A stretch of 64,000 bases of DNA, taken from Misgurnus anguillicaudatus. Its lineage: Eukaryota > Chordata > Actinopteri > Cypriniformes > Cobitidae. Numbering within the stretch: position 1 is the stretch's first letter; every line of letters starts with the position of its first letter. Below are positions 10,366 through 21,111 of the stretch, in pieces. Position numbers and translations under genes: made by a program. A model generated the notes under the pieces. That model saw only the letters and a list, made by a program, of their open reading frames with translations, did not search any database and was not told the origin of the DNA. The stretch lies in contig NC_073351.2 of assembly GCF_027580225.2 (NCBI RefSeq), positions 6,180,501-6,244,500 of the forward strand, given 5' to 3'.

Positions 10366-12531
10366 CAGGGCTATTCAATTGGCGGCCCGCGGGCCGAACA
10401 CGGCCCCCGAGGTAATTTGTACTGGCCCTTCAAGTAGCCTAGTGTGATAAAGAAATCTCTTAAATATATAAATGGATTAGTCAGACAACGCGCCCTACAG
10501 TTATGAAGTGACGCACGTGCGTCTGTTCCATGCAGCACGAGCCGCAGTCTCAGAGCAGAGCGTGAGTCACATGACATTAGGTGAGTGGAGCGAGCAGCAC
10601 CTCCCGTGAAACGCGATGATTGACAACGATGTCGATGATAAGTGAGAACTTTTTTAGTTTAATTTCTTGTTTATTTCTTCACAAAAATCAGGGAATTAAT
10701 TGAAACACCAGTAACCCTACGAAAGCCTAACGTTAGTTGGACAAAATGTCTCTCTCTACTTTGAAAAAAAAATAAAAGTTGATGTGGAAAACAGGCAATT
10801 TAACAGCGAATGGACTGAGAAGTATTTGTTTATGTCGGTCGGCGCTAAGCCCGTATGCTTACTCTGAACCGAGTGCATGTCTGTAAGTAAAGAATATAAC
10901 TTAAGAAGACATTTTAAGACTAGCCATGCAAACTTTGACACTACTTTTCCACTGGGCTCAAATGCTCAGCGGCAAAAAATTGTGGGGCTATCTGCATGTT
11001 ATGAAAAAAGACGTCTTACCCTGTATGGAGCTTGTACGGAACAAGAGAGAGCTACAGCAGCATCCTTACGAGTGGCCTGGATTTTAGGAAAAAAGAAAAG
11101 GCCATTTACAGATGCAGAGACTGTCAAGGAGTGTATGCTCGCGTCAATTGAAGAGGTGATTACAGACGATAAAACCCGAAACAGTTTGCTTGATTCAATC
11201 AATTCCATTATCAGACACTTCAACTATAAGGAGAGTGGAGGCCCTTGCATCGGGCGTATTTGAGACTCTCTTGGACGCACTGAGGAAGGCAGCGGTAATG
11301 TCTCTTGCAGTGGATGAATCGACTGACAACAGCGAAGTGGCACAGTTATGCCTTTATGTCAGATTTTTTGACGGTGACTGCTTTCGGGAGGATCTACTTG
11401 GACTACTTCCTTTGGAGGCACACACGACTGGTGAGGTAATTTTTAATGCGATTGTTTCATTCTTCGAAGAGAACCAGTTGGATTTGGGACGCATTAACAT
11501 ACTAGTAACTGATGGTGTGCCGGCAATGGCAGGCTCCACAGCTGAGATCGCTACATTGCCTTATTCACCAAAGCCTCTTGTGTGCACAATTAAGTGGTGA
11601 GTTAAAAGAGACCATGGACTCTACAATGGCTATTATTAACTTTATTCGTTGTATTCGTGTATAATGACTTGCTTATCCACAATGACATTAGATGGCTAAG
11701 TAAAGGAAACGCATTAAAAAGATTTTGTGAACTAGAGGTTGAGATTCTGGAGTTTCTCCGAAATTCAAAACAGAAAAAGGCTCAAACGTTTCTGATGCTT
11801 AAGGAGAATGATGAGTTTATCGCTGCTGTTTGCTTTTTGAGCGACATCTTTCATCACTTGAATCGACTAAATAAGGATCTACCAGGCAGAGATCAAACAG
11901 TCACGCAACTTGAAGAGAAACTTCATGCATTTCAAAAAAATCTCACACTTTTTTCTGCTGATCTACGTCCTGGAAAAATGCTCCACTTCCCTACATTGCG
12001 CACATCAGGTAAACAAATCAGAGAGGTGATGACAGGTTTCATAGACGCATTAAAAACAAACTTTGCCGAAAGGTTTGATCATTTTAGTATCCCTTCTGAA
12101 GTGAGGAAATTTATTAAGGACCCTTTCTGTGTGAATGTTGAGGAAGAGTTTGCATCAAAAGCAAAGGAGATGGTAGTGTCACTTGATGAGGTGTCTTTAC
12201 AGCTTGAACTCATTGACATTCAGTCATCAAATGACCTGCGACAGTCATTACATGTGGCAGGTTCTGAGAAGTTTTGGACACATGAAGTCAGCCAGGAGAA
12301 ATTCCCTTATTCAAGGGGTCTCGCCATTTTTGTCCTCACAATGTTTGGCTCTACTTATACGTGCGAGTCATCATTCTCACACATGAATGCCATTAAAACG
12401 AGCAATCGCGCATCCCTCACAGACCAGAACCTGCACCACTGTATGCGCATTGCGCTGACCACATATACACCCGCTCATGTGGGATTCTTTTCATGAACTG
12501 GCCACTAGCACAAACTAATTGAATAGCCCTG
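10366..12531 (+). mobile_element. hAT transposon with decayed transposase
   Basis: Inverted ends are CAGGGCTATTCAATT (10366-10380) and its complement (12517-12531). TTGTATGG is duplicated at 10358-10365 and 12532-12539. At 2166 bp it is shorter than a complete autonomous element. It sits in intron 1 of the integrase-like gene, in the same direction. The subterminal GGCGGCCCGCGGGCC resembles that of the hAT at 3283-4507. Confidence 0.93.
10772..12496 (+). pseudogene. hAT transposase (BED-type), frameshifted and internally deleted
   Basis: The N-terminal part has a BED-finger-like layout: a Cys pair region near 10850-10875 broken by TGA, then HFKTSH. The middle contains AVDESTDN and DGVPAMAG, and the C-terminal third is one open frame (11657-12496) with NDIRWLSKGNALKRF. 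The C-terminus carries the hAT dimerisation-type block (FGSTYTCESSFSHMN). Lesions: a slip in the A-run near 10764-10772, a frameshift near 11215, and a gap with stops near 11600-11657 where relatives have more sequence. It resembles the transposases of GTF2IRD2/ZBED-type vertebrate relatives. Not expected to be functional. Confidence 0.8.
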
Positions 12532-12745
12532 TTGTATGGTATAAAATGCATTATGTCTATGGAATGTCCCCACAAAACATGAAAACCAGAATGTGTGTAT
12601 ATGTGCGGGCGTGCGTGTGTGCACCACTGACAAATCCCAGACAGAAACATGCACGCACACTGCACTCTTTAGTGTCATGATAAACATATCAGACAGCTGG
12701 TATGATTTTGAAATGTGGAAATCATGTTAATTTGTTATTTTCAAG

Positions 12746-12874
12746 ATGGGACCTACATATGGAAGAAGGATGTTAAAGGGGTATCTCGCTATGAAAGGAG
12801 TGCATGCTGCCGAGACAAGAATTGGATCAGTGCTCAAAACTATGCATCAGCCTTACCATGAAGCAAGACGTCAG
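12746..12874 (+). pseudogene. Integrase-like gene, second exon
   Basis: 129 bp, phase 0 on both sides, with acceptor TTTTCAAG and donor GTATGT (12875). It encodes the YGRRMLKGYLAMKG...RIGSVLK block that lies just upstream of the integrase core in fish relatives. No lesion within this exon. Confidence 0.75.
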
Positions 12875-13168
12875 GTATGTCTGCATCTGTCTCAGCATTA
12901 ATAGTTTACAATATTAAAAATGTGTAATTTATGTGTAAATATGGGCTAAAAAAAACTTCACACAATTGTATAGTATAATCAGAACAAATCCCTTAATTAT
13001 TTATTTATTTATTATATTATTTATTTATTTTACGTACTATATTCATTTATATAACACAAGTAGATATTGTTACATTTAAAAAACCTGCACAAGATGCAAT
13101 GTATAGGACTAATAGGATTCTGTTTGTTATGAAATATTTACAGTACATAATTTTCCTATTTCTTTAAG

Positions 13169-13220
13169 GGTCCCCGCAACCTCAACCCAATACCATATCA
13201 AGCTGATTACATGGGTCACA
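13169..13220 (+). pseudogene. Integrase-like gene, third exon, part upstream of the retrotransposon
   Basis: Begins after acceptor TCTTTAAG and encodes GPRNLNPIPYQADYMGH, the start of the core domain. It is interrupted after 52 bases by the LTR retrotransposon, whose target copy TCACA is 13216-13220. Confidence 0.75.
13216..13220. repeat. Left target-site duplication TCACA
   Basis: Matches TCACA at 18450-18454 exactly and flanks the complete LTR retrotransposon. Confidence 0.9.
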
Positions 13221-13701
13221 TGTAATGATACAATAATGTGGAGGAGGCAAGCGCAGACGATCAACACAGATTTATTAAGAATAATGGTAAATACAATGAA
13301 ACAACAGAATGAATGACTGAGTCCAGGATGTTGGCAATGGTGATCGAAGGTCTACGGTGGCGTGAAGAGTGTTGAATCGTGAAGTCGGTGAAGAGTGTGA
13401 TGATGGCCAGTGGATACAACCAGGAACAAACCAAACACTCACACGAAGATGACAACACGAACACAAATCCAACACGACGACGAGAGACGATAATCCAAGT
13501 GGTAGCAGCAACATGAAATGAGGATCGGACAACAGGGAGAGAACTGAGTGAGTATGTAGCTGATGGGTAATGAGGATCAGCTGGAGCGAGGCAATCAACA
13601 CAGGTGACAACACTTAATCAAACGAGCACATGGCAGAGGTGAGTGAACAAACAAACACACACACATGACACGGAGGAAACAGAGGATTTCCTACCGTGAC
13701 A
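13221..13701 (-). repeat. 3' LTR of the Ty3/gypsy element
   Basis: 481 bp, from TGTAATGATAC to ACCGTGACA on the plus strand. The inner side (13702-13713) is a purine tract on the element's strand (GGGGAGGGGGTACTG), the expected polypurine tract just before the 3' LTR. Confidence 0.93.
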
Positions 13702-13713
13702 GTACCCCCTCCC

Positions 13714-16700
13714 CTAGGAACGCCCCTTGGCGTTCCCAGCCTGCTTTACCTGAAGATTGTAATCATCAATAAGGCGGTGATCCAGTATGTCCCGAGCAGG
13801 AACCCACCTTCTCTCCTCCGGACCGTAACCTTCCCAATCCACCAAGTACTGAAAACCGCGTCCCCTCCGTCTAGAGTTCAGAATACGATTAACCGAATAC
13901 GTGGTCTCCCCATTAAGGATACGAGGCGGGGGGGGAACCGGGGCAGGCGGATTAAGACGGGAAAAAATCACCGGTTTAATTTTGGACACATGAAAGACGG
14001 GGTGAACCCTCCTGTACGCAGGAGGAAGGCTAAGACGCACTGTTACCGGATTAATGATTTTGGTAACAGAAAACGGGCCAATAAATTTGGGCGCAAGCTT
14101 ATTCGAAACGGAACGCATCGGAATGTTCTGGGTTGAAAGCCACACTCTTTGACCGACGACGTAACGGGGAGGCTTCGACCGGTGGCGATCGGCCTTAGCC
14201 TTGGTGCGCGACCTTGCCTGGAGCAGAGCTCTACGAGCTCTGGTCCAGGTGCGGTGACACCTCTGGACTAGTGCGTTTGCGGAGGGGACCGACACCTCGG
14301 ATTCAGTACTAACAAAATTAGGTGGTTGGTACCCTAAACTACACTTAAATGGAGACATGCCCGTAGATGACACTGGCAGAGAATTGTGTGCGTACTCCAC
14401 AATTGAGAGTTGTTGACACCAGGATGAAGGATTGTTGGAGGCCAAACACCGCAATGCCCTTTCGACATCCTGATTGGCTCGCTCGGTTTGACCATTGCTC
14501 TGGGGATGGAACCCGGATGAAAGACTAACAGTCGCCCCTAACAATTTACAAAATTCTCGCCAAAATTTGGACACAAATTGGGGACCCCTGTCAGAAACCA
14601 CGTCTGTCGGAAGGCCATGTATACGGAAGACGTGGTCAATGACAGTTACCGCTGTTTCCTTGGCTGATGGCAATTTGGGCAAGGGGATGAAATGAGCCGC
14701 CTTCGAGAACCGGTCCACTACGGTTAAAATCACCGTATTACCCTTGGAGGGTGGGAGGGCGGTAATAAAATCTAGCGAGATGTGGGACCAGGGTCTCGAA
14801 GGGACAGACAGCGGTAAGAGTAACCCATCTGGAGGTCGATTGGAAGTCTTACCAACAGCACAAACCGAGCAAGCCAAGACGAAGTCGTGGACATCACGAG
14901 CCATACCAGGCCACCAAAATCGTTGCTTGACTAGAAATCTAGTTCTACTAACCCCTGGGTGACAAGCAACACTGGAACAATGACCCCACTGGAGAACGTC
15001 AGACCGTAACCCCTCCGGCACAAATAAACGGTTCAGTGGGCAACGAGCCGGGGGCGTTACCCCTTCTAAGGCAGTCAACACCTTCGATTCGACCTCCCAT
15101 CTGAGCGCGGAGATAATGATGGTCTCCGGTAAAATGGGCTCGGGAGTAGCAGTACGATCGGAACGCTCAAAAAGACGGGATAAAGCATCGGGTTTGATGT
15201 TTTTGGAACCCGGCCGGTAAGAAAGTGTAAAATCGAAACGACCGAAAAACAATGCCCACCGAGCCTGCCTGGAGTTAAGTCTTTTAGCAGTTCTAATGTA
15301 TTCGAGATTCTTATGGTCCGTCCATACAATGAAAGGTACACCCGACCCTTCAAGCCAGTGACGCCACTCTTCCAGTGCCAATTTGACGGCCAACAACTCC
15401 CGATTGCCAATGTCATAGTTAACGTCCGCAGGAGATAAACGGTGAGAATAATACGCGCAAGGATGAACCTTTCCGTCTGAGGATGCGCGCTGGGATAACA
15501 CTGCTCCTACCCCCACCTCTGACGCGTCGACCTCCACTATGAATTGACGTGAGCGATCAGGGGTGACAAGAATAGGAGCTGAAACAAAGCAGCTTTTCAG
15601 TTTGGCAAACGCAGCCTCAGCTGCGTCTGACCACCTGAACGTCAAACTAGGGGAGGTCAAAGCGGTCAGAGGTGCGGCTAGTTGGCTGAAATTGCGAATG
15701 AAACGCCGATAAAAATTGGCGAACCCCAGAAATCTCTGCAGGGCCTTGCGAGACTCTGGGGATGGCCAATCTACCACAGCCTTAACCTTCTCAGGATCCA
15801 TGCGAACACCCTCAGTCGAAATGATGTGTCCTAGAAAAGAAACAGACTGTGCATGAAAAACGCATTTCTCCGCCTTGACAAACAATCCATTCTCTAGCAA
15901 CCGCAGAAGCACTCGTCGTACGTGTTGCACGTGTTTCTGGAGAGACGAAGAAAAAATCAATATGTCATCCAGGTAAACATATATGAACTGATCGACCATG
16001 TCTCGCAACACGTCATTAACGAGTGCTTGGAAGACTGCCGGCGAGTTAGATAGCCCGAAAGGCATCACGCAGTACTCAAAATGGCCACGAGGGGTGTAAA
16101 ACGCAGTCTTCCATTCGTCCCCCTCCCTAATGCGGACCAAATGATAAGCGTTACGTAAGTCCAATTTAGTGAAAACGGCCGCTCCCTGCAACCTCTCAAA
16201 AGCTGAAGACATAAGCGGCAAAGGATAAGTATTCTTTACCGTTATGTTGTTCAACCCTCGGTAGTCAATACAAGGTCGCAAGGATCCGTCCTTCTTTCCC
16301 ACAAAAAAGAACCCTGCCCCCGCTGGAGAAGAGGAAGGGCGAATGAACCCCGTTGCTAGAGAACTGGATATATATTTCTCCATGGCCGCCGTCTCTGGAA
16401 TAGACAAGGAATATAACTTGCCCTTAGGCGGAGAGGTACCTGGCAATAACTCTATCGCACAGTCATAGGGACGATGAGGAGGAAGAGAATCAGCCCGCGA
16501 CTTACTGAACACCTCCTTCAGGTCGTGGTACTCCGCGGGCACGTTAGTCAAATCCACTGCTTCCCCCTGAAACACAGACTCAGAAACATTAACACCAGCA
16601 GACAAAAGACAAGACAAATGACACTCCTCGCTCCAGCTAACCACAGATCCGAGACGCCAATCGATCCTGGGGTTGTGTTTATGGAGCCAAGTGTGACCGA

Positions 16701-17103
16701 GAACAATGGGAGTCTGAGGTGAGTCTGTGATGAGGAATGAAATCTTCTCCGTATGATTACCAGATGTGATGAGTGAAACAGGAATGGTGGTCTGGGTGAT
16801 GACTGGAAGCTTGTGTCCATCAAGTGCAAAAGGTGCAATGGGGTGTTTGAGGGAGGTGAGAGGAATCTTGATTTTACGTGCGTAGTTGAAATCCATGAAA
16901 CTACCCTCGGCCCCAGAATCCACCAAAGCGTGCTGATCCAGTGTGTTGGTGGACCACCGTAGTCTCACCGGAAGGAGTGTCGATGTAGATGAGGTCTTCC
17001 TGGCAGAGATCCCACCCGATAGTAGCCTCAGATTTACTATCGGGCTTGATCTTTTACTGGGCAGCGCTGGATGTGATGTTCTGGGCTGCCACAGTATAAA
17101 CAC
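13714..17103 (-). CDS. pol: Pol polyprotein: protease, reverse transcriptase, RNase H, integrase, chromodomain
   Basis: Open frame of 1129 residues counted from the first ATG in frame; translation probably continues from gag by -1 frameshift. Aspartic protease active site DSGA at ~62-65. Reverse transcriptase with LDLRNAYH (~314-321) and YLDD (~377-380). RNase H with [16 protein letters not shown] (~523-538) and TDHKNLEYI. Integrase zinc region H708, H715, C745, C748, then D778, D838 and E874 (DD35E spacing). C-terminal chromodomain ~1068-1115 ([17 protein letters not shown]). No stops or missing catalytic residues seen. The chromodomain places it among chromoviruses, whose integrases can be targeted by histone marks. 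Confidence 0.95.
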   Translation of the reverse strand: MFILWQPRTSHPALPSKRSSPIVNLRLLSGGISARKTSSTSTLLPVRLRWSTNTLDQHALVDSGAEGSFMDFNYARKIKIPLTSLKHPIAPFALDGHKLPVITQTTIPVSLITSGNHTEKISFLITDSPQTPIVLGHTWLHKHNPRIDWRLGSVVSWSEECHLSCLLSAGVNVSESVFQGEAVDLTNVPAEYHDLKEVFSKSRADSLPPHRPYDCAIELLPGTSPPKGKLYSLSIPETAAMEKYISSSLATGFIRPSSSPAGAGFFFVGKKDGSLRPCIDYRGLNNITVKNTYPLPLMSSAFERLQGAAVFTKLDLRNAYHLVRIREGDEWKTAFYTPRGHFEYCVMPFGLSNSPAVFQALVNDVLRDMVDQFIYVYLDDILIFSSSLQKHVQHVRRVLLRLLENGLFVKAEKCVFHAQSVSFLGHIISTEGVRMDPEKVKAVVDWPSPESRKALQRFLGFANFYRRFIRNFSQLAAPLTALTSPSLTFRWSDAAEAAFAKLKSCFVSAPILVTPDRSRQFIVEVDASEVGVGAVLSQRASSDGKVHPCAYYSHRLSPADVNYDIGNRELLAVKLALEEWRHWLEGSGVPFIVWTDHKNLEYIRTAKRLNSRQARWALFFGRFDFTLSYRPGSKNIKPDALSRLFERSDRTATPEPILPETIIISALRWEVESKVLTALEGVTPPARCPLNRLFVPEGLRSDVLQWGHCSSVACHPGVSRTRFLVKQRFWWPGMARDVHDFVLACSVCAVGKTSNRPPDGLLLPLSVPSRPWSHISLDFITALPPSKGNTVILTVVDRFSKAAHFIPLPKLPSAKETAVTVIDHVFRIHGLPTDVVSDRGPQFVSKFWREFCKLLGATVSLSSGFHPQSNGQTERANQDVERALRCLASNNPSSWCQQLSIVEYAHNSLPVSSTGMSPFKCSLGYQPPNFVSTESEVSVPSANALVQRCHRTWTRARRALLQARSRTKAKADRHRSKPPRYVVGQRVWLSTQNIPMRSVSNKLAPKFIGPFSVTKIINPVTVRLSLPPAYRRVHPVFHVSKIKPVIFSRLNPPAPVPPPPRILNGETTYSVNRILNSRRRGRGFQYLVDWEGYGPEERRWVPARDILDHRLIDDYNLQVKQAGNAKGRS

Positions 17104-17948
17104 AGTCCAAGGGATCTCCGCCTGATCCTCTCCTCCCGGGAGAGCCGAGCTCGCCCCACCTGCATGGGTTCCAGATCTCCAGGTGGGCTGACCGCAACCT
17201 CTGGCCGCCGATGCTGAACCTCGGGACTGGTTGTGCGAGTGGTTCTCCCCCTCCGTCTGGCGGCTTGGTCTAGCCGGTTGTCAATCCGGATAGTGAGATC
17301 AATTAGACCATTGAGTGAAGAGGGAAGTTCCACGGCTCGAATCTCCTGTTGGATGCGGTCAGCCAACCCATGCAGGAAATGATCCCACTGCGCCTCTTCG
17401 TTCCACTTACACTCCGCCGCCAGGGTGCGGAACTCGATGGAATAATCGGAAACGGACCTCTCCTCCTGACGCAGGTCCGCTAACAGTCTGGCCGCCTCCC
17501 TCCCGGCGACGGAGCGATCGAAGACCCGTTTCTTCTCCTCCGAGAGGGCGTGGAACGAAGCACAGCAGCTGTCGTGGTTCTCCCACACCGCCGTCCCCCA
17601 GAGGGCAGCCCTCCCCGTAAGCAAAGAGAGCACGAACGCCACCTTCACCTCCTCGGTGGTGAACGTGCGGGGCTGTAATGTGAAATGCAAAGAACAATGA
17701 GATAGAAATGATCGACAAAATTTCGGCTCACCCGCATACTTCTCCGGAATCGGAAGGCGTGGTTCGGACTGGGGAATACGTAGATGTTGTTGTTGAGCCT
17801 GGAGAGCGAGCTCGGAAACCTTCGTCACCATTGCTTGAAAAGCTCGACCCATCTCATCTATCGCCTTGTCCTGGCGATCCATACGACCTACAGCTCTCTG
17901 TAAAAATTCTTCTAGATGAGATGGGGAGCGATCGCCTGCTGCCTCCAT
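17037..17948 (-). CDS. gag: Gag polyprotein
   Basis: The chosen start is the ATG at 17948 ([10 protein letters not shown]), 17 bases inside the LTR boundary; the frame extends further upstream into the LTR without a need for it. 303 residues. The capsid-like middle has an [13 protein letters not shown] block and [21 protein letters not shown] zinc knuckle [14 protein letters not shown] occupies residues ~283-296. It ends at TAG 17037-17039, overlapping pol by 67 bases; pol is in the -1 frame, so programmed -1 frameshifting is the likely route to Gag-Pol. Forms the intracellular particle. Confidence 0.92.
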   Translation of the reverse strand: MEAAGDRSPSHLEEFLQRAVGRMDRQDKAIDEMGRAFQAMVTKVSELALQAQQQHLRIPQSEPRLPIPEKYAGEPKFCRSFLSHCSLHFTLQPRTFTTEEVKVAFVLSLLTGRAALWGTAVWENHDSCCASFHALSEEKKRVFDRSVAGREAARLLADLRQEERSVSDYSIEFRTLAAECKWNEEAQWDHFLHGLADRIQQEIRAVELPSSLNGLIDLTIRIDNRLDQAARRRGRTTRTTSPEVQHRRPEVAVSPPGDLEPMQVGRARLSREERIRRRSLGLCLYCGSPEHHIQRCPVKDQAR

Positions 17949-17964
17949 GATGGTCAGATCCTTC

Positions 17965-18449
17965 TGTAATGATACAATAATGTGGAGGAGGCAAGCGCAG
18001 ACGATCAACACAGATTTATTAAGAATAATGGTAAATACAATGAAACAACAGAATGAATGACTTAGTCCAGGATGTTGGCAATGGTGATCGAAGGTCTACG
18101 GTGGCGTGAAGAGTGTTGAATCGTGAAGTCGGTGAAGAGTGTGATGATGGCCAGTGGATACAACCAGGAACAAACCAAACACTCACACGAAGACGACAAC
18201 ACGAACACAAATCCAACACGACGACGAGAGACAATAATCCAAGTGGTAGCAGCAACATGAAATGAGGATCTGACAACAGGAAGAGAACTGAGTGAGTATA
18301 TGTAGCTGATGGGTAATGAGGATCAGCTGGAGCGAGGCAATCAACACAGGTGACAACACTTAATCAAACGAGCACATGGCAGAGGTGAGTGAACAAACAA
18401 ACACACACACACATGACACGGAGGAAACAGAGGATTTCCTACCGTGACA
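17965..18449 (-). repeat. 5' LTR of the Ty3/gypsy element
   Basis: 485 bp. Against the other LTR it has an extra AT within GAGTATATGTAG and one more CA unit near the end. On the element's strand it holds the promoter. The primer-binding site should lie within 17949-17964, but I could not match it to a tRNA by eye. Confidence 0.93.
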
Positions 18450-18454
18450 TCACA
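18450..18454. repeat. Right target-site duplication TCACA
   Basis: Exact match of 13216-13220. Confidence 0.9.
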
Positions 18455-18542
18455 AGGTCCACATGGACCAAAATGAAAAACTGGCTATGTTTGGGGTCAC
18501 CCATGTTTTAGCCATTGATGGCTTCTATCAAGATGTTTTCAG
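18455..18542 (+). pseudogene. Integrase-like gene, third exon, part downstream of the retrotransposon
   Basis: Continues the frame left at 13220: the last base of the upstream part plus AG here form a Lys codon, followed by VHMDQNEKLAMFGVTHVLAI. It contains the presumed first catalytic Asp (LAIDGF) and ends AG at donor GTAACA (18543). Confidence 0.75.
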
Positions 18543-18712
18543 GTAACAGCCTATGTATTGTTGTGGACACTAAGGGATTGCACACACATGGCTACCACAT
18601 TCACAATAGAATGTGACTAAACTGTTAAACATCTATATATTATACTGAGAATAACTTTTTTGGAAGGGTTACACTCAAAAAGATAAATTAAACTGACTTT
18701 TTCATCCAATAG

Positions 18713-18855
18713 GCCTGCAGTACTTGCCTACGGTATGTGGGACCAGGTGCGAGTAGATCATTGAAAGGAGTTTTATTTGACCCTGTTCATGCAGGAGCTG
18801 CTGGCATCCCATCGCCATAATCAGGAGAGAAGGCCTTATTTACAGACTTCATCCA
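18713..18855 (+). pseudogene. Integrase-like gene, fourth exon with nonsense mutation
   Basis: Acceptor CCAATAG. It encodes YGMWDQVRVDH, a TGA stop (18762-18764), then KEFYLTLFMQELLASHRH and ST-R. Relatives have Gly at the stop, so one G-to-T change would explain it. The expected GT donor near 18855 is not clear (AAGGCTACA). Confidence 0.7.
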
Positions 18856-19126
18856 CAAGGCTACAATATTATTGTTTGCTTCAGCAGCATACTGTTTATT
18901 TGGATAAATTTTCTTTACTATTACTGTGCTTTCCAAATTATAGGCTAAACATCCAATTGAACACAAAATTAACCTTGACCAAGAACAGATTTCTTTTTTT
19001 AATGTGGTTACAGCTTTAGACAACTGTAGGAAAAACACATTGGTCTTTATTTAAAATATTATATTGTAGTTACGTGATGAGCATTTTGTCAAAACTTTAT
19101 ATTCTACTCACGTGATGAGCATTGTG

Positions 19127-19330
19127 TTTTTATGTTACATTCCATATCGGAAAATGGTTCTGAAGCAGAATTCTTCATTTCGGAAGACTGTAAATTTACT
19201 AGCTCAGCTGTCAATGTGCATAATACCCGGTTAGGTTTAAATGTGCAGAATGGCTGCTGAGTTGATAAATTTACAGATTTACTTGTAATTCTGCATATTG
19301 ACCAGTTTTCACGAATGGACCGTAACACAT
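19127..19330. repeat. Possible decayed MITE (imperfect inverted repeat)
   Basis: GTTACATTCCATATCGGAAA near 19134 is imperfectly mirrored near 19280-19325. It lies in an intron of the integrase-like gene. No clear target duplication. Confidence 0.3.
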
Positions 19331-19387
19331 GTATTTTTTCTTAACCACCACAACATATTGACTGATGAATCTTTGTTGCAAATTCAG

Positions 19388-19592
19388 AATCATATAGTTG
19401 AACGAATCTGGCCTGAAGTCAACAACCATGTCAACTATCCACTGAAGACAGCGCTTCTGCAGTTGGTGGATCAAGAGGAAATAGACATGAACGACAGCCT
19501 TGTGAAATACTGCGTGTCCAACCTGACTGGTCAGTTGTGCCAGATTGGTTTTACAAAGCTGGTGAAGTCATGGAATGCACACAGAATTCCAG
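19388..19592 (+). pseudogene. Integrase-like gene, fifth exon
   Basis: Encodes the stretch starting [20 protein letters not shown] and ending SWNAHRIP, with donor GTGAAA at 19593. The Glu of HIVER is the candidate third acidic residue of the DDE triad. Open throughout. Confidence 0.75.
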
Positions 19593-19673
19593 GTGAAATA
19601 AAACTGGTTTGCAAAGATTACAATAATTACAACAGGCATTCATAATACCAACAGTATAATCTTTATTTTACAG

Positions 19674-19970
19674 GTAAAGGTACACCAAATGACTTGGCTG
19701 GCCACGGGTGTCCCAAAAAAATCCCACAGGAGCTGTTGCCTCATTCAATGGAAGCAGCAGACCTTTCCAGCCAACAGCTGGGATCTTCACTGACCAGACA
19801 TTCAATTTTTGGCATTTTCAACTGAACAGGACAAACTTGCAGCTGAGAATCAGTTTGCCGAGCAATATTCTGATATTTCAGACTTTTTCTCTGGAGCAGT
19901 GAACAATAACCTGGCTCCTTACAAACAGGCATTGCTCTATCTTATAACAAAAACTCAGCGCAATGTGTGA
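19674..19970 (+). pseudogene. Integrase-like gene, last exon, frameshifted
   Basis: Acceptor TTTTACAG. The frame encodes KGTPNDLAGHGCPKKIPQEL. A one-base frame change near 19800-19815 is needed to read the C-terminal block FAEQYSDISDFFSGAVNN, which ends at TGA 19968-19970. Confidence 0.7.
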
Positions 19971-20211
19971 AAAGCCATTTGCTCTATTTGAACAGAATGT
20001 ACATTTGTAACAATTACAATGAACACCAATAACATCCAGTCCAAACATGTAAATAAATTAACATCACCACTACAACTGACTCAAATTTTTGAATCAATAA
20101 AACAAACTCAAACACAACATGCCTATTTGTGAGTATAAAATGCAAAATGTTACTCATCTTCAAAAAGAGATCTCAGAACAGAAAATGCTTCTGACAGACC
20201 ATTAACTTCAA

Positions 20212-20526
20212 TTATAAAACGGTTAGTTCCAATCCTTGATTCTGATTGGTCAATAGGTGTGCTTTATTCATGATAAAACACTGCTATGACCGCTTCACCG
20301 GTTCTATTTAATATCACTGCGCCCTTAGCAACACCCTTAGCAACACATAAACATATAATGAGACAAAGTCTGAGAACAGTTTGTTGTTTTTATTTGAGCT
20401 TTCATGTTGTTGTTTGCAGTCAGGGAGTATTTTTTCTAGCGGAAGGAATGCTTTTATTGATTTAACTTCATGAAAGTTGCACTAATATTTTTTTTACTTT
20501 AATATTGTGTGGTAACCGTTTTATAA
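20212..20526. mobile_element. MITE with TTATAAAACGGTTA inverted ends
   Basis: TTATAAAACGGTTA at 20212-20225 is matched by TAACCGTTTTATAA at 20513-20526. Length is 315 bp with no coding sequence. A strong palindrome follows immediately and may be part of the same element. Confidence 0.65.
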
Positions 20527-20674
20527 AAGCAATAAGGTACTCGAGGCAAGTGCTGTATCGTGAATAAGTAACGGCTGAAGGGGTTGCAGGCACTCCGCTT
20601 CGCGTCGTGCCTAACAACGCCCTTCAGCCGTTACTTATTCACGATACAGCACAGCCTCTTGTACCTTATTGCTT
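20527..20674. repeat. Strong palindrome (hairpin), ~54-bp arms
   Basis: The left arm 20527-20583 contains AAGCAATAAGGTAC and GTATCGTGAATAAGTAACGG; the right arm 20620-20674 is its near-complement. The loop is GC-rich and contains a smaller palindrome (GGCAC...GTGCC). Confidence 0.8.
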
Positions 20675-21111
20675 ACATATGCTGTTGCCTGCGGTGTTCT
20701 CTCTACATTTTGCACAGTGCACAGAGGTCTCCTGCCACTGTGCTACACATGTTTTGCAGCCAACAATGCTTCGGCAACACTGTGTGAAGACTGGCTCAAC
20801 AATGAACTCTAAAAATAAATAAAATGAGAAAAACTAGTAATTCTCTCTGTGTGTGTGTATAAAGTGTTCTTGATGTACTGGTTTCCTTTTTTACACAACT
20901 TAAATGCTTTTCAAAATGTCTTTGTTATTGTAGCATTACACCATGGGATGTTACACAAAGGTTTGCATCAGTACATGTAATTAATTGTAGTGGATGAGAC
21001 ACAGCTGACCTTGGTAAGATAATGTACTGTATATTTATTTAGAAATCTCAAACTTTGGCACACACTCCACAAAATGGATCCAAAATGATTTTACATGTGG
21101 GACAATTATCA

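Larger units (their letters stand above)
10165..12605. repeat. Dispersed fish repeat (GGGGACATTTTGATGTCCCC), split by a hAT
   Basis: Flanking pieces 10165-10357 and 12540-12605 together form a repeat with a GGGGACATTTTGATGTCCCC core, a GGTTAGG-rich middle and an AATGTCCCCACAAAACATG end. This pattern is common in fish genomes. The autonomous-type hAT at 10366-12531 separates the pieces. Superfamily not assigned. Confidence 0.5.
13221..18449 (-). mobile_element. Complete chromodomain-type Ty3/gypsy LTR retrotransposon
   Basis: A 5229-bp element on the minus strand with LTRs at 13221-13701 and 17965-18449, gag (17037-17948) and pol (13714-17103). The LTRs begin TGTAATGATAC and end CCGTGACA; the flanking duplication is TCACA. 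By eye the LTRs differ by five substitutions and two 2-bp length changes, about 99% identity, so insertion was recent. Both frames are open and carry all expected motifs, so it may be a competent element. It sits inside the third exon of the integrase-like gene, on the opposite strand. Confidence 0.95.
9865..19970 (+). pseudogene. Broken integrase-core (rve/DDE) domain gene
   Basis: This multi-exon gene resembles fish proteins with a retroviral-type integrase core of transposon origin. Recognised exons are 9865-10092, 12746-12874, 13169-13220 joined to 18455-18542, 18713-~18855, 19388-19592 and 19674-19970. The N-terminus has a helical DNA-binding-like region (MAKEGLSSAEIS), then a YGRR...RIG exon, then the core. 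Likely catalytic residues are D in LAIDGF (18517-18519), D in VRVDH (18756-18758) and E in the HIVER exon (~19394). Lesions: a 5.2 kb retrotransposon inside the third exon, TGA at 18762-18764 where relatives have Gly, an unclear donor after 18855, and a frameshift near 19810 before the C-terminus. A hAT occupies intron 1. Whether relatives are domesticated genes or transposons cannot be told from here. Confidence 0.75.

Noticed and set aside
13275..13613. Open frames in the LTRs (13275-13613, 18019-18276, 59116-59445, 29522-29904)
   Set aside because: They arise from LTR sequence repeated elsewhere and have no protein features.
17037..17103. A specific slippery heptamer for gag-pol frameshifting
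   Set aside because: The -1 relation of the frames is clear, but I could not identify a convincing heptamer plus pseudoknot by eye.
13714..17718. Plus-strand open frames (for example 13696-14136, 17315-17620) and other minus frames in the retrotransposon
   Set aside because: They are shadows of gag and pol in other frames; none has a domain.
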